Source: Candidatus Methylophosphatis roskildensis (lineage in GTDB: Bacteria > Pseudomonadota > Gammaproteobacteria > Burkholderiales > Rhodocyclaceae). From it: a DNA stretch of 64,000 bases. The stretch covers positions 1-64,000 of the forward strand of contig JADJEV010000002.1 in assembly GCA_016708905.1 (NCBI GenBank), read 5' to 3'. The position numbers and the translations under genes are program-made. The notes beneath the pieces are model-generated. The model searched no databases, was not told where the DNA came from, and worked only from the letters and a program-made list of their open reading frames with translations. This document shows, in pieces, positions 51,516-60,757 of this stretch (positions are counted from its first letter, which is position 1; each line of letters opens with the position of its first letter).

Positions 51516-52283
51516 CTAAGCCGAAATGATCCGCGTCGCATCGGCCGGATTGCCTACCCACACGGCTATCGCGCTGTAGTTGTCGTGATCGCGCCTGGCG
51601 TGGGCCAGCAGTTCGGCCTCTAGCGCTGCGAGCCAGCCCTCGGCCGACGTGCTGCCGGCGAGCAGTCGCTCCATGGTCGGTTCCTCGACCGCTTCCCACA
51701 AGCCGTCGCTGCACAGCATGAACACGTCGCCGTCGCGCAGCGCCATCGCCGACTGCGTGACCGCCGGATTGACCGCGTCCGGGCTACCCAGTGCCGCCAG
51801 CAGCACGCTGCGCTGCGGATGACTGCGCAACAGGCCCGCGTCGCCGAAGCCGGCATCGACCATGCTCTGCATCACGCTGTGGTCACGCGACTGGAACAAC
51901 ACCCGGCAGCCGCGAAAGCCGTAGATCCGGGAATCGCCGAGATGACCCCACAGGGCAACATCGGCCGCCTGGTCGATCAGCAGCACTGCGGCGGTGGCCC
52001 GCATGTTGCGCATCGACTGCTGGGCTTGCTGTTCGCGCAGCACCGCGTCGTTGGCACGCTGGATCAGCCGGGAAATCGTCTCCGGCTCGACCAGCGGCGC
52101 GTCTGCAAAATCGTTCAGGATGCTGCGCACGACGCTTTTCGAGGCGACATCGCCGCCGCCATGGCCGCCCGCACCGTCGGAGACCACCCAGCAGCAGCCG
52201 GCATCCGAGGTCCAGTATCCGCAGGCATCTTCGTTGAGCGAGCGGCCACCCGGCTTCGACAGCACTGCGATCTCGAGATTCAA
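51516..52283 (-). CDS. pppA: PppA-type PP2C Ser/Thr phosphatase
   Basis: The 255-residue phosphatase should reverse PpkA phosphorylation of TagH. PP2C metal-binding motifs are present: LNEDACGYW, VVSDGAGGHGGGDVAS, LWGHLGDSRIYGFRG, the MLCSDGLWEAVEE block and the final DNYSAIAVWV. The length is that of a free-standing PP2C domain. It lies 26 nt after tagH on the same strand, so the two are probably cotranscribed. Confidence 0.93.
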   Translation of the reverse strand: MNLEIAVLSKPGGRSLNEDACGYWTSDAGCCWVVSDGAGGHGGGDVASKSVVRSILNDFADAPLVEPETISRLIQRANDAVLREQQAQQSMRNMRATAAVLLIDQAADVALWGHLGDSRIYGFRGCRVLFQSRDHSVMQSMVDAGFGDAGLLRSHPQRSVLLAALGSPDAVNPAVTQSAMALRDGDVFMLCSDGLWEAVEEPTMERLLAGSTSAEGWLAALEAELLAHARRDHDNYSAIAVWVGNPADATRIISA

Positions 52284-52309
52284 GCGCGACCCCGTTCAGC
52301 CTGGATCGG

Positions 52310-54571
52310 TCAGGGCTTGCCCTGACCGATCCGTTCGACCTGTTCCTGATAGGCGCGCAGGAACTCGCGCCCGAACAGAGTGTGGAAGTCGTCTTCCGCC
52401 TCGACTGCGATGTCGCGGTACAAGGAGATGTAGAGATCCCACAGCTTGGCGCGGCGATTGATCGGCAACAAGCTGTCGAGCACCGACTTCTGCGTCAGCC
52501 GCTGTTCCAGCACTGCCGGATCGAAGCGCTTGAGCACGCCGGCCAGCGCCGCCCGCAGCCCGGCCATGAATCCGAATTGATGCGAACGCAGATCGTCGTA
52601 GGCGTCGCGCATCGCGGCGACCGGCGTCAGGAACCCGGGGCCCTGCGGCACCAGCAGGTGCAGCAGCGCGGCACCGACATCGGGGGAAAACTTGAGCGGA
52701 TTGTTGTCGGTGCTGACGATCATGGTGACGTCGGCGCGCACTTCGCGTTTGGTCATGGCGCGCGCGAGCAGCAGGTCCAGCGTGCCCTGTGTGGCCTCGC
52801 GCAGCAGGCGGCCGACGCGCTCCATCATTTCCGGCGTCATCTCCTCGGGCAGGGGAAGATTCGGTGTGCCCAGCCCGGCGAGAAAGGCCCGCCTCAGCGC
52901 TTCGCTGGAAGCTGCGGACGACGCGGGTGCCACAGCCGGAGCCGGCTTCGGGGCCGTCGCCGGCAGCGCGCTTGCCACCGGCAGCGGCCGCACCGCCGGC
53001 GCGGGAATAACGCCCGGTTCGGCAAACGCACTTGCGATCATCGGCTCGGCCGCCGCCTTGATATTGCCGATGCCGGCAAACTGGGTATCGCCCGGCAGGG
53101 TCGGCGGCGCGCCCACTGCAGGCTTGTCGGCCGGCGCCGCTCTGGCCGGCTGTGCCGGCGGCGGCGCCTCCGCACGAGGCGTGCCGAGGCCCGCCATCAG
53201 ATCGTCTCCCGGCATCGCCGGCGTAACACCCAGGCCGAGAACGTCGGCACCGGCCGGCGCCCCGGCCGCCGGGCTCGCGCCATCGAACATCGCCAGCAAC
53301 GGATCCTCGGCAGGCGGCGGCGCGGAGGATCTGCGGCCACCCTGCCCCGGGAGATCCTTCTCCCACGACATGAAGACTTCTTTCTCCGATGGCCGGGCCG
53401 CGCGTGCCGGCGTCGGCGCAGCGAAGGCGCCCGGCGCCGGGGCGGCGAACGGCTCGACCCGCGGCGGCACGAACGCGCCGTGCAGTTCGGGCACCTGGTC
53501 GGGCATCGACTGATATCCGCCACCCGGCAGCGGCGTCTCGGAAAACGCCGCCAGCGGATCGAGCGGCGTCTCGTTGACCGGCCCCTCGACGGGCGACTCG
53601 CCGAGCGAGCTGCCGACGAAAGGATCGCGGGTATCGGCCGGCATCGAAGGGCCGAGTTCGTACATCGAATCGAAGTTCGCACCCTTGCCGGTGGCCTCGC
53701 CCAGGCCGACTTCCATGTCGTCGAACGGATTGACCTCTTCGTCCTTGGGCGGGGCCGCCAGGGGGTCGGCGAAGGGGTCGAAATCGTCCGGAATCATGCC
53801 CGGCCTGACACTGGGCATCGACTGGCTGCTTGCCGAGGGCTGGGCCAGCAGATCGGCCAGCGACTGCTCGGGGGAAGGTGTCGAGGGCGGCGCGGCCCAA
53901 CCGGCCAGCGGATCGTCCACCGGGCTCGCTGCCGGCTCGGGCGGCGGCAAAGGCGATGCGGCGGTGACACCACTCAGGATGTCGGCAAACGGGTCGGCAC
54001 CGGTCCTCGGCGCGCCGCCGAACATGCCGAGCGGGTCGTCGACCGGGCCCGCGGCCAGCGGTGGCGCGACGGCTGGCGCGGGCGATGCGAGTGGTGCTGC
54101 CGGTGCGCGCGGCGCAGGCTGTGGCATGCTCGCCGGCCGCGCAATCTCCGGCTGCGGCGAGGCGGCCATCGGCGACGGTGCGGCCACCGGTCGCGGCGGC
54201 GGGCGGAATGCCTCGGGGGCGATCGTCACCTCTTGCGCCGGAGGCACGGACTGCGGCGCCGGCGGCGCGAGCGCTTCCAGCAGGTAGCCGCCGATCTCGA
54301 TGCGTGCGCCGGCCGCGATCGGAATCGAGCTGCCGTTGCCGATGGCATGGCCATCGACGGTGATCGGATTGGCGCCCTGATTGATGATTTCGTAATGGCC
54401 GTCGCGGCAGACCACGCGCGCCTGCAGGCGCGAGATATGACGCTGCGGGTCGGGCAGCGCAAGTTGATTGGTTTCGGCCCGCCCGATGGTGCCACCGAGT
54501 CCGTCGAAGTCGTGCGATATCGCATGGGGCACGGCTTGCCCCTGAAACGTGATTACCCGGATTTTCATCAT
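52310..54571 (-). CDS. tagH: TagH/Fha-type FHA-domain T6SS regulator
   Basis: The FHA protein is the PpkA target that triggers T6SS assembly. Residues about 25-95 form the FHA domain (GGTIGRAETNQLALPDPQRH, ISRLQARV, INQGANPITVDG). A long Pro/Ala/Asp-rich linker (about 110-545), with repeated DPFAD/DPLA motifs, leads to the conserved T6SS-specific C-terminal domain (about 560-750; MERVGRLLREATQGTLDLLL, NNPLKFSPDVGAALLHLL, DDLRSHQFGFMAGLRAAL, LFGREFLRAYQEQ). It has 753 residues. ATG 54571 is preceded by GGAGAAG on the minus strand. It is divergent from the LysM gene. Confidence 0.94.
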   Translation of the reverse strand: MMKIRVITFQGQAVPHAISHDFDGLGGTIGRAETNQLALPDPQRHISRLQARVVCRDGHYEIINQGANPITVDGHAIGNGSSIPIAAGARIEIGGYLLEALAPPAPQSVPPAQEVTIAPEAFRPPPRPVAAPSPMAASPQPEIARPASMPQPAPRAPAAPLASPAPAVAPPLAAGPVDDPLGMFGGAPRTGADPFADILSGVTAASPLPPPEPAASPVDDPLAGWAAPPSTPSPEQSLADLLAQPSASSQSMPSVRPGMIPDDFDPFADPLAAPPKDEEVNPFDDMEVGLGEATGKGANFDSMYELGPSMPADTRDPFVGSSLGESPVEGPVNETPLDPLAAFSETPLPGGGYQSMPDQVPELHGAFVPPRVEPFAAPAPGAFAAPTPARAARPSEKEVFMSWEKDLPGQGGRRSSAPPPAEDPLLAMFDGASPAAGAPAGADVLGLGVTPAMPGDDLMAGLGTPRAEAPPPAQPARAAPADKPAVGAPPTLPGDTQFAGIGNIKAAAEPMIASAFAEPGVIPAPAVRPLPVASALPATAPKPAPAVAPASSAASSEALRRAFLAGLGTPNLPLPEEMTPEMMERVGRLLREATQGTLDLLLARAMTKREVRADVTMIVSTDNNPLKFSPDVGAALLHLLVPQGPGFLTPVAAMRDAYDDLRSHQFGFMAGLRAALAGVLKRFDPAVLEQRLTQKSVLDSLLPINRRAKLWDLYISLYRDIAVEAEDDFHTLFGREFLRAYQEQVERIGQGKP

Positions 54572-54843
54572 CGCGGTCTTCTCCGGCGAGGATCGATCAT
54601 AGGTGGTGGCGATGCTTGCAAGATTATGTCACGCCCGCCGCCGCTGTGCGGCAGCTACGGATTCCGTCGAAAGGACTAGGCCGACGCTGGTGCATACTGC
54701 GGTCTCAGCGACCGATGCTGCACCGCAAAGCGACCCGGTCTATAATCCCGCGTCATTGTAGCCGCGCCACCACACCGGAAGGCCGGGCAATTCGATCAAT
54801 TGGCAGCCGCCCTCGGCGGCCCCCCAGCAGCAAGAGGATCTCG

Positions 54844-55794
54844 ATGCGTCGCCATGTTCTGCCAATCGCAGCCGCTCTCGCCCTGTCGGCCTGCACAACC
54901 CCGCCGCCCGCGCCGCCGCCCGCGCCACCCGAAGCCCGACCGCAGCCGGCCACGGAGGTCGCTCCGCGGCCGCCGCCGACAGCGGCCGAGCAGCAGCAGG
55001 CACAGAAGATCGCACTGCACGTGGCCGATCTGCTGGAAGCCGGCAACGAGGAGGAAGCGCGCAGCGAGATCGATCGTGCGCTGCTGCTGGACCCGAACAA
55101 CAAGCTCGCGCAAAATTTCCTGCGGCAGATGACGGTCGACCCACTCGCAGCGCTGGGTGCGGAGTCTTTCGCCTACACAGTACGGCCGGGCGAGACGCTC
55201 TCGCGCATCGCCGGCCGTTTCATGGGCGACATCTACGCCTTCTACCTGCTCGCCCGCTACAACGATGTCAGGGTGCCGCGGCTGGTTTCCTCGGGCCAGA
55301 CCATCCGCGTACCGGGAAGAACGCCGCCGCCCGAGGTGATCAGGCCGCCGCGGCAGACCGCCGAACCGAAACCGAAGTCCCCCCGGCCGGTGGTCGAGCG
55401 AGAAGAGCGCGAATCCACACCGCCCCCCGCAGCACCCCCGCCGCCGCCGGTTCAACCGCCACCGCAGGATGTGGTCACACCCGCCGAGAAGGCCTATCGT
55501 GAAGGCATCGCGGCTCAGAGATCGGGCAACAGGGAGCGGGCCTACCAGCAGTTTCGCCAGGCCGCGCAACTCGACCCTGCGCATCCGGATGCGCGGGCGA
55601 AGGCCGATCAGGTGCGCCGCGAACTCGTGCTCCAGCACGAGCGCAATGCACGCGGCGCCTTTGCAAGGCAGGATCTGGACGGGGCAATCCGCAGTTGGGA
55701 ACGCGTGCTCGAACTCGATCCGGGCAACGACACCGCGCGCCTGGAGAAGCAGAAGGCGCAGAAACTCCAGCAGAGGATCAACGACGTCAGGTGA
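54844..55794 (+). CDS. LysM- and TPR-containing lipoprotein
   Basis: A 316-residue lipoprotein: leader MRRHVLPIAAALALSAC with lipobox cysteine at 17, a Pro-rich linker, a first helical repeat (LLEAGNEEEARSEIDRALLL), a LysM-type domain (about 108-158; YTVRPGETLSRIAGRFMGDI, then RYNDVRVPRLVSSGQTIRVP), another Pro-rich linker, and C-terminal TPRs (RAYQQFRQAAQLDPAHPDAR, WERVLELDPGNDTARLEKQK). LysM suggests peptidoglycan binding. ATG 54844 is chosen because AGAGGATCT precedes it and the leader starts there. It converges on the TPR lipoprotein gene, with 1 nt between stops. Confidence 0.88.
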   Translation: MRRHVLPIAAALALSACTTPPPAPPPAPPEARPQPATEVAPRPPPTAAEQQQAQKIALHVADLLEAGNEEEARSEIDRALLLDPNNKLAQNFLRQMTVDPLAALGAESFAYTVRPGETLSRIAGRFMGDIYAFYLLARYNDVRVPRLVSSGQTIRVPGRTPPPEVIRPPRQTAEPKPKSPRPVVEREERESTPPPAAPPPPPVQPPPQDVVTPAEKAYREGIAAQRSGNRERAYQQFRQAAQLDPAHPDARAKADQVRRELVLQHERNARGAFARQDLDGAIRSWERVLELDPGNDTARLEKQKAQKLQQRINDVR

Positions 55795-55795
55795 T

Positions 55796-56644
55796 TCACC
55801 GGCGCGCGGCGGGGACCGCTTGCGGCGTCCTGCCGTGCGCGGCGCCCAGTTGTCGCAGTCGCTTCGCCGCCTGATCGTGGGCCGGATCCAGCTTGACGGC
55901 CCGTTGCAGAAGCGCCTGTGCCGCTCTCGGCTCGTTCGCCTGCTTGCGTTCCGCAATCTGATAGCAGGCCTCGGCCAGCGCCTTGCGTGCGGCCTCGTCC
56001 TGCGGAAAGACCTTGAGGTAGCGTTCAAGTATGCCGATCGCTTCGGCATACTCGGACTGGTGCATCAGCAATGACGCGTGCTCCAGATCGTTGCGATCGA
56101 CCGATGACGAAGCGGCACGCGACCGCTCGGCCTCGGCCGTCGCATAGCGGGCGAGCGTGAGGCGCGAGGGCTTGCCGAGGTAGTTTCGCTTGTTGCGCTC
56201 GCGTTCGATGGCGCGCAGGGCTTGCGCGGCCTGGGCGTTGAGCGGATCGTCGGCGAGTGCCTGCAGATAGAGCTGCGCCGCCTGATCGGCCTCGCCGCGC
56301 CGGCGTGCCTGATCGGCCGCCAGGATTTTCTGCGCCACCCGGGCTTCGATGCGAGACCGGATGCGCTGCAGATTCTCGGCGTACTCGACGACATCGGGCC
56401 GCAGCAGCGTCAGCACTTCCCAGGCGATCGCCGCCTCGCCGAATGCCCCCTGGCGGGTCAGATCCTTCGCCCGCTCGCGCTGCTGCTGCTCGAATGCCGC
56501 ATTGGGCGAATCGTGCAGGGCCGGCACCGCGGGTTCGCCGGAACTGTCGACCGCCACCGGCGCCTGCGAGCAGGCCGACAGCACGGCACAGCAAATGGCG
56601 GCGAGCCGGCCACCGACCTGCCCCGAAAGCGACCGCCGGATCAT
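55796..56644 (-). CDS. TPR-repeat lipoprotein
   Basis: A 282-residue protein with lipobox (AICCAVLSAC, cysteine near 25), then helical TPR-like pairs: ARRRGEADQAAQLYLQALAD, DPLNAQAAQALRAIERERNK, HQSEYAEAIGILERYLKVFP, and QALLQRAVKLDPAHDQAAKR. It is probably an outer-membrane-attached scaffold. Its ATG overlaps the stop of the upstream deacetylase gene by 4 nt (ATGA), so it is third in a kinase-deacetylase-TPR operon. Its function beyond this context is unknown. Confidence 0.85.
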   Translation of the reverse strand: MIRRSLSGQVGGRLAAICCAVLSACSQAPVAVDSSGEPAVPALHDSPNAAFEQQQRERAKDLTRQGAFGEAAIAWEVLTLLRPDVVEYAENLQRIRSRIEARVAQKILAADQARRRGEADQAAQLYLQALADDPLNAQAAQALRAIERERNKRNYLGKPSRLTLARYATAEAERSRAASSSVDRNDLEHASLLMHQSEYAEAIGILERYLKVFPQDEAARKALAEACYQIAERKQANEPRAAQALLQRAVKLDPAHDQAAKRLRQLGAAHGRTPQAVPAARR

Positions 56645-57696
56645 CGGGAATCGATCTCCCGAGATACCTGCAGCTTTGCCTTGAATTCCCCGAGGTCATG
56701 GTCGCCGTAGATCATGGTCCGGCGCAGCATGAACGGTTGGGCGAAGAACGAATTGCCACCTGGATTGACGGTCGCAGCGAGCTGGTAGCCATTGCGTGCC
56801 AAGGCGTCGAGCACCAGTTCGTTGGCGTCGCCGTACGGATAGGCATATTCGGTCACCGGGATCTGCATTTTCTGCCGGATGACTTCGCGCGGAACGCGAA
56901 TCTCGGCGTCGACGCGCTCCCGGTAACGCTCGTCGGACTCGCCGGCCAGGCGCTGAATCAGATTGGAGTGGCTCTTCGAGTGGCCCTGGAAATCGACCAG
57001 CCCCGACGCCGCCATCTCCTGCATCTGCGCCCAGTCGAGCGCGTCGCCCGCGCCGACAAAATCGGTGTAGACGAAGACCGTGGCCACGAAGCCGTACTTC
57101 TTCAGCAACGGGAACGCGTGCCTGTAGATCGAGTTGTAACCGTCGTCGAAGGTCAGTACCACGGCGCGCCGCGGCAGCGGCTGCTTGCCATCGAGGAATC
57201 CGAGCAGAGCCTTGAGCGGAACGACACGGTACTCGTTACGCGCCAGCCAGTCGAGCTGGGCGGCGAAGTTCGCCGCCGACACCACCATCTTGCCGCTGCC
57301 CGGCCCGAGCCGGTGATAGCAAAGTATCGGGACCGTCTGGTAGCGATCACGGCTGATGCCGCCGGGATTGACGACCTGCAGCGGCACCACCACCGGGCGC
57401 CCGGCCTGCAGGGCGCCGATGCCGTTGAAATCGGCGATCTCCCACCAGCGCTCGGCGCTGCCGAGAAAGCGCCCGGCGATCCCCTGCAGGCTGTCGCCGG
57501 GCGCCGGATCGTAGATCAGGAAGCGATCGTTCTGCGCCAATACCGGCCCCCGGGCAGCAGATCGCCCACTGGCCGGACCGTCGCCTGCCGGCAGCTGGAT
57601 CACCCCGGCACATCCGCCGAGCAGGCCGATCGCCAGAGTCGCAGCAGCGATCACCACCAGCCGGTGGCAGCAGCGGGTTGACCACGCGATGGTCAT
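56641..57696 (-). CDS. Polysaccharide deacetylase lipoprotein with LysM-like segment
   Basis: A 351-residue lipoprotein (leader with IGLLGGC lipobox). A LysM-like stretch (PAPGDSLQGIAGRFLGSAER, then VVVPLQ) precedes a NodB-type deacetylase domain: VPILCYHRLG, LTFDDGYNSIYRHAFPLLKK (metal and catalytic Asp pair), FQGHSKSHSNL (the H-x3-H motif), YAYPYGDANELVLDAL. It should remove acetyl groups from an envelope polysaccharide or peptidoglycan. ATG 57696 overlaps the upstream kinase stop by 4 nt, and the frame open further upstream is kinase coding sequence. Confidence 0.9.
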   Translation of the reverse strand: MTIAWSTRCCHRLVVIAAATLAIGLLGGCAGVIQLPAGDGPASGRSAARGPVLAQNDRFLIYDPAPGDSLQGIAGRFLGSAERWWEIADFNGIGALQAGRPVVVPLQVVNPGGISRDRYQTVPILCYHRLGPGSGKMVVSAANFAAQLDWLARNEYRVVPLKALLGFLDGKQPLPRRAVVLTFDDGYNSIYRHAFPLLKKYGFVATVFVYTDFVGAGDALDWAQMQEMAASGLVDFQGHSKSHSNLIQRLAGESDERYRERVDAEIRVPREVIRQKMQIPVTEYAYPYGDANELVLDALARNGYQLAATVNPGGNSFFAQPFMLRRTMIYGDHDLGEFKAKLQVSREIDSR

Positions 57697-59474
57697 GGCG
57701 CACCGCCTTCCGGCCTGGCCGGTGCCGCTGTTTGCGCCGCCGCAGACGGCTCGGGCTCGGCAGCGGATGCGGGCGGCGCCGCATTCTGCTGCAGCGCCTG
57801 CGCCATGTCGTCGAAGGCCTGGTAGAGCAGGCCGAATTCGTCGTTGCGGCGTTCGCCGATGCGATGGTCGAAACGGCCCTTGCCGATCTCGGCCATCGAT
57901 TCGCGCAGCAGCTTGATCGGTTTGGCAAACCAGTTGGCGATCAGGAAGGTGGCGAGCGCCACCGCCGCAATCGTCGATATCACCAGCAGCGCCATCATCA
58001 CCAGCGACAGGCGCGCCACATGCGCCAGCGGCTTCTCCGGGATGTCGAGCGCCACCCGTCCGATCTCCTTGCCCTGGAACGTGATCGGCGACTCGAATTC
58101 GAGCACCTCTTCTCCCTTGACCACGATGCGCTGCACGCCGACCCCACCGGCACGGGCTCCAAGCGATTCGCCGGCGGGCTTGCCATAGGCCTGGCCGGCC
58201 ATGGCGGCGTCGCTCGCCGCGCGCACCACACCCTCTCGATCGATCACCGTGATGGCGTGGAAGTTCTGCCCCTTCATCACCGCCTGGACGAAGACGTCGA
58301 GCGATACCCAGTCTTCGGAGAGCATCGGCACCGCGCTCTGCGAGGCGATGAAGCGCGACAGCGACGCCCCGTAGTCGACCACCTGGCCGATCATCGCCGC
58401 ATACTGATACTTGGTGACCACGGTCGCCGTCACCGCCATCACCGCGGCGACCACCAGCGACATCAGCGCGGTCCATTTGACCCGTACCGACACGATGCGC
58501 GGACGTTGCCTGGCACTGGCGTTGTCGTCGATCTCGCGAATCACCTGGATCAGCGCATTGGCCAGTTCGAGGCCGTTCTGGTAACGACGATCGGGCTGCT
58601 TGGACAGGCAGCGTTCGACCACCCGTCGCAGGGACGGCGGTACGTCGTTGCGCAGCTTGACGATCGGCGTCGGTTCGTCCTTGGCGATCTTCAGCATCAG
58701 CGCGACGATCGAATCGGCGTCGAACGGCCGCAGCCCGGTCAGCAACTGATACAGCACCACGCCAACCGAGAACAGATCGGAACGCCCGTCGATCTTCTGC
58801 CCCAGCGTCTGCTCCGGCGACATGTACTGGGGCGTGCCCAGCACGTCGCCCATCTGCGTGTGCTGGGTCATCGAACTGGAGGCCATGTGGGCGATGCCAA
58901 AGTCGGTGACCTTGATCAGGTTGCCGCCCTTGAGCCGGATGATGTTGGCCGGTTTGATGTCGCGGTGCACGATGCCCTTGCTGTGCGCGTAGTCGAGCGC
59001 GCGCCCGAGCTGGATGCCGATCTCCACCACCTCGCGCACCGGAAACAGCGTGCCGCCGGTCATCAGGTCGTTGAGCGGATCGCCCTCCAGCAACTCCATC
59101 GCCATGTAGGGCCGGCCCTCGATCTCGCCGACATCGTGCACGGTCGCAATACTGGGGTGCGACAGGATGCCGGCGGCGCGCGCCTCGCGCAGGAAGCGGC
59201 CGCGGTACTGCTCATCCTCGCACAGCGAGGCGTGCAGGAACTTGATTGCGATGGTGCGACCGATGCTCGGATCGTGCGCCTTGAACACCGTGGCCATGCC
59301 GCCCCGACCGATCAGCTCGAGAATCTGGTAGCGCCCGGCCTGGCGCACCTGGGCGCCGGTTGCGGCGGTGCCGGGCAGCGTGGTCCGCTTGCCCGGCAAG
59401 GTGGCCGACGACGGCACGATACGCGTGTGGTCGTCGTCCTCGTCGTCCGGCGGTGGTGGTGGGGCGTCGGTCAT
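57693..59474 (-). CDS. Membrane Ser/Thr protein kinase with extracytoplasmic sensor and HAMP
   Basis: A 593-residue kinase. Kinase domain about 45-305: LIGRGGMATVFKAHD, IAIKFLHASL, IVHRDIKPANII, KVTDFGIAHM, GTPQYMSPEQ. It is followed by a helix (about 328-348; LMSLVVAAVMAVTATVVTKY), an extracytoplasmic region of about 120 residues, a second helix (LVMMALLVISTIAAVALATF) and a HAMP-like segment (PIKLLRESMAEIGKGRFDHR), ending in an Ala/Pro tail. A Ser/Thr kinase joined to a two-helix sensor plus HAMP is an uncommon arrangement, with the sensor downstream. ATG 59474 is chosen; the upstream frame is not family text. It leads the operon with the deacetylase and TPR genes. Confidence 0.92.
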   Translation of the reverse strand: MTDAPPPPPDDEDDDHTRIVPSSATLPGKRTTLPGTAATGAQVRQAGRYQILELIGRGGMATVFKAHDPSIGRTIAIKFLHASLCEDEQYRGRFLREARAAGILSHPSIATVHDVGEIEGRPYMAMELLEGDPLNDLMTGGTLFPVREVVEIGIQLGRALDYAHSKGIVHRDIKPANIIRLKGGNLIKVTDFGIAHMASSSMTQHTQMGDVLGTPQYMSPEQTLGQKIDGRSDLFSVGVVLYQLLTGLRPFDADSIVALMLKIAKDEPTPIVKLRNDVPPSLRRVVERCLSKQPDRRYQNGLELANALIQVIREIDDNASARQRPRIVSVRVKWTALMSLVVAAVMAVTATVVTKYQYAAMIGQVVDYGASLSRFIASQSAVPMLSEDWVSLDVFVQAVMKGQNFHAITVIDREGVVRAASDAAMAGQAYGKPAGESLGARAGGVGVQRIVVKGEEVLEFESPITFQGKEIGRVALDIPEKPLAHVARLSLVMMALLVISTIAAVALATFLIANWFAKPIKLLRESMAEIGKGRFDHRIGERRNDEFGLLYQAFDDMAQALQQNAAPPASAAEPEPSAAAQTAAPARPEGGAP

Positions 59475-59512
59475 CGCTTGTCGCACAAAGCCTTGCTGCC
59501 GATTGAGGTGGA

Positions 59513-59764
59513 TTGCCGTGCTGCTGGCATGTCGCGGGAGTGTACCTCTGTTCTGCTCGTGGCTGGGGCTATGTCCGGCCACCAAGATCCTCGCTGGCAA
59601 GGTGTCGGCGCGGATGGTGTTCTTCGTGCGCACCTGCGGCGAGGCCGTCGTCGATCAAGGGCAGGTGTTACGAGGCCCAACAGCACGAGCGCCGCGTCGC
59701 AGCGCTCAAGCGCCATGCCGTAGCCCTGGGCTTCTGCATCAACCCCGTGGCGGCAGCCGCATGA
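59513..59764 (+). pseudogene. Possible transposase 3'-end remnant
   Basis: The 328-bp gap between the kinase and dcd holds plus-strand text ending CYEAQQHERRVAALKRHAVA then LGFCINPVAAAA and a stop at 59762-59764. The pattern (a Tyr, then R-R-V..L.rrA..LGF) resembles transposase C-termini, with a frame change near 59660. No inverted repeats or other domain parts were found. It is weak evidence; it may be non-coding. Confidence 0.3.
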
Positions 59765-59802
59765 AAACGGCCTCCGTCGGTTCTTTTCCTTGAGAGCGCA
59801 GA

Positions 59803-60369
59803 TCAGATCTTCGGCAACGTGACGCCGACCTGGCCCTGGTACTTGCCACCGCGGTCCTTGTAGGAGGTTTCGCAGACCTCGTCGCTCTCGAAGAACACCA
59901 CCTGCGCGCATCCTTCGCCGGCGTAGATCTTGGCGGGCAGGGGCGTCGTGTTGGAGAACTCCAGCGTCACGAACCCTTCCCATTCGGGCTCGAACGGCGT
60001 GACATTGACGATGATGCCGCAGCGCGCGTAGGTACTCTTGCCCAGGCAGATGGTGAGCACGCTGCGCGGAATGCGGAAATACTCGACAGTGCGTGCCAGC
60101 GCGAAGGAATTCGGCGGAACGATGCAGAAGTCGCCATGCATCTCGACGAAGGAATTCGGATCGAAGGCCTTGGGGTCGACGATGGTCGAATTGATATTGG
60201 TGAATACCTTGAATTCCGGCGCACAGCGTATGTCGTAGCCGTAGCTCGAGGTGCCGTAAGAGACGATCTTGTGGCCGTTCGCTTCGCGCACCAGCGACGG
60301 CTCGAACGGCTCGATCATGCCGTGTTGCTCCGCCATGCGGCGAATCCACTTGTCTGATTTGATGCTCAT
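59803..60369 (-). CDS. dcd: dCTP deaminase
   Basis: Dcd converts dCTP to dUTP for thymidylate synthesis. The 188-residue protein is full length for the family and has SIKSDKWIRRMAEQHGMIEP at its start, SYGYDIRCAPEFKVF, PPNSFALARTVEYFRIPRSV, the active-site GKSTYARCGIIVNVTPFEPE and WEGFVTLEFSNTTPLPAKIY. No key residue appears lost. It lies near mrp and metG, an arrangement familiar from betaproteobacteria. Confidence 0.96.
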   Translation of the reverse strand: MSIKSDKWIRRMAEQHGMIEPFEPSLVREANGHKIVSYGTSSYGYDIRCAPEFKVFTNINSTIVDPKAFDPNSFVEMHGDFCIVPPNSFALARTVEYFRIPRSVLTICLGKSTYARCGIIVNVTPFEPEWEGFVTLEFSNTTPLPAKIYAGEGCAQVVFFESDEVCETSYKDRGGKYQGQVGVTLPKI

Positions 60370-60464
60370 CGCAGGGCGTTCCCGACATTCCGCAAGACCG
60401 GCATTCTAGCCCGGAAAATCCACGAGCCGCCTCCAGCTTGAGCCTGAGGCCCGGCGCAGCGCGT

Positions 60465-60749
60465 TCAGTCCTCGTCGGCGGAAAGCACGACCTCAGCTGC
60501 GGCCTGGCGAATCGGAATCAGCCGCTGGTAGGCCGTTGATTCATGCCATTTGCGCAGGCTCGCCGGATCGGCGAACCGGATGGCGACGACCAACTGCCCC
60601 GGCGCCTCATCGCAAACCTGGTCCCACAGGTGGCCGCGAAACACGACCTCGCCGCCGGCGTCTGCAACGGTCGCGCCAACCTGACCGAGATACTCCTGCC
60701 ATTTCACGGGGTCGCGAACCGTCATGTGTCCGATCAGCCAGGCCGCCAT
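60465..60749 (-). CDS. DUF1330-like small protein
   Basis: A 94-residue ferredoxin-like (dimeric alpha/beta barrel) protein: MAAWLIGHMTVRDPVKWQEY, LGQVGATVADAGGEVVFRG, then VVAIRFADPASLRKWHESTA and YQRLIPIRQAAAEVVLSA. This is the DUF1330 pattern (W..Y and Y..l...R). Its enzymatic role is unknown. ATG 60749 lies 8 nt after the mrp stop, so both are probably cotranscribed. Confidence 0.82.
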   Translation of the reverse strand: MAAWLIGHMTVRDPVKWQEYLGQVGATVADAGGEVVFRGHLWDQVCDEAPGQLVVAIRFADPASLRKWHESTAYQRLIPIRQAAAEVVLSADED

Positions 60750-60757
60750 ACCGGGGT

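Noticed and set aside
52382..54679. Long plus-strand open frame opposite tagH
   Set aside because: Arg-rich mirror of the Pro/Ala-rich TagH linker; no start signal or domain.
57678..59723. Long plus-strand open frame opposite the Ser/Thr kinase
   Set aside because: Shadow of an intact kinase gene, with Arg/His-rich text lacking motifs.
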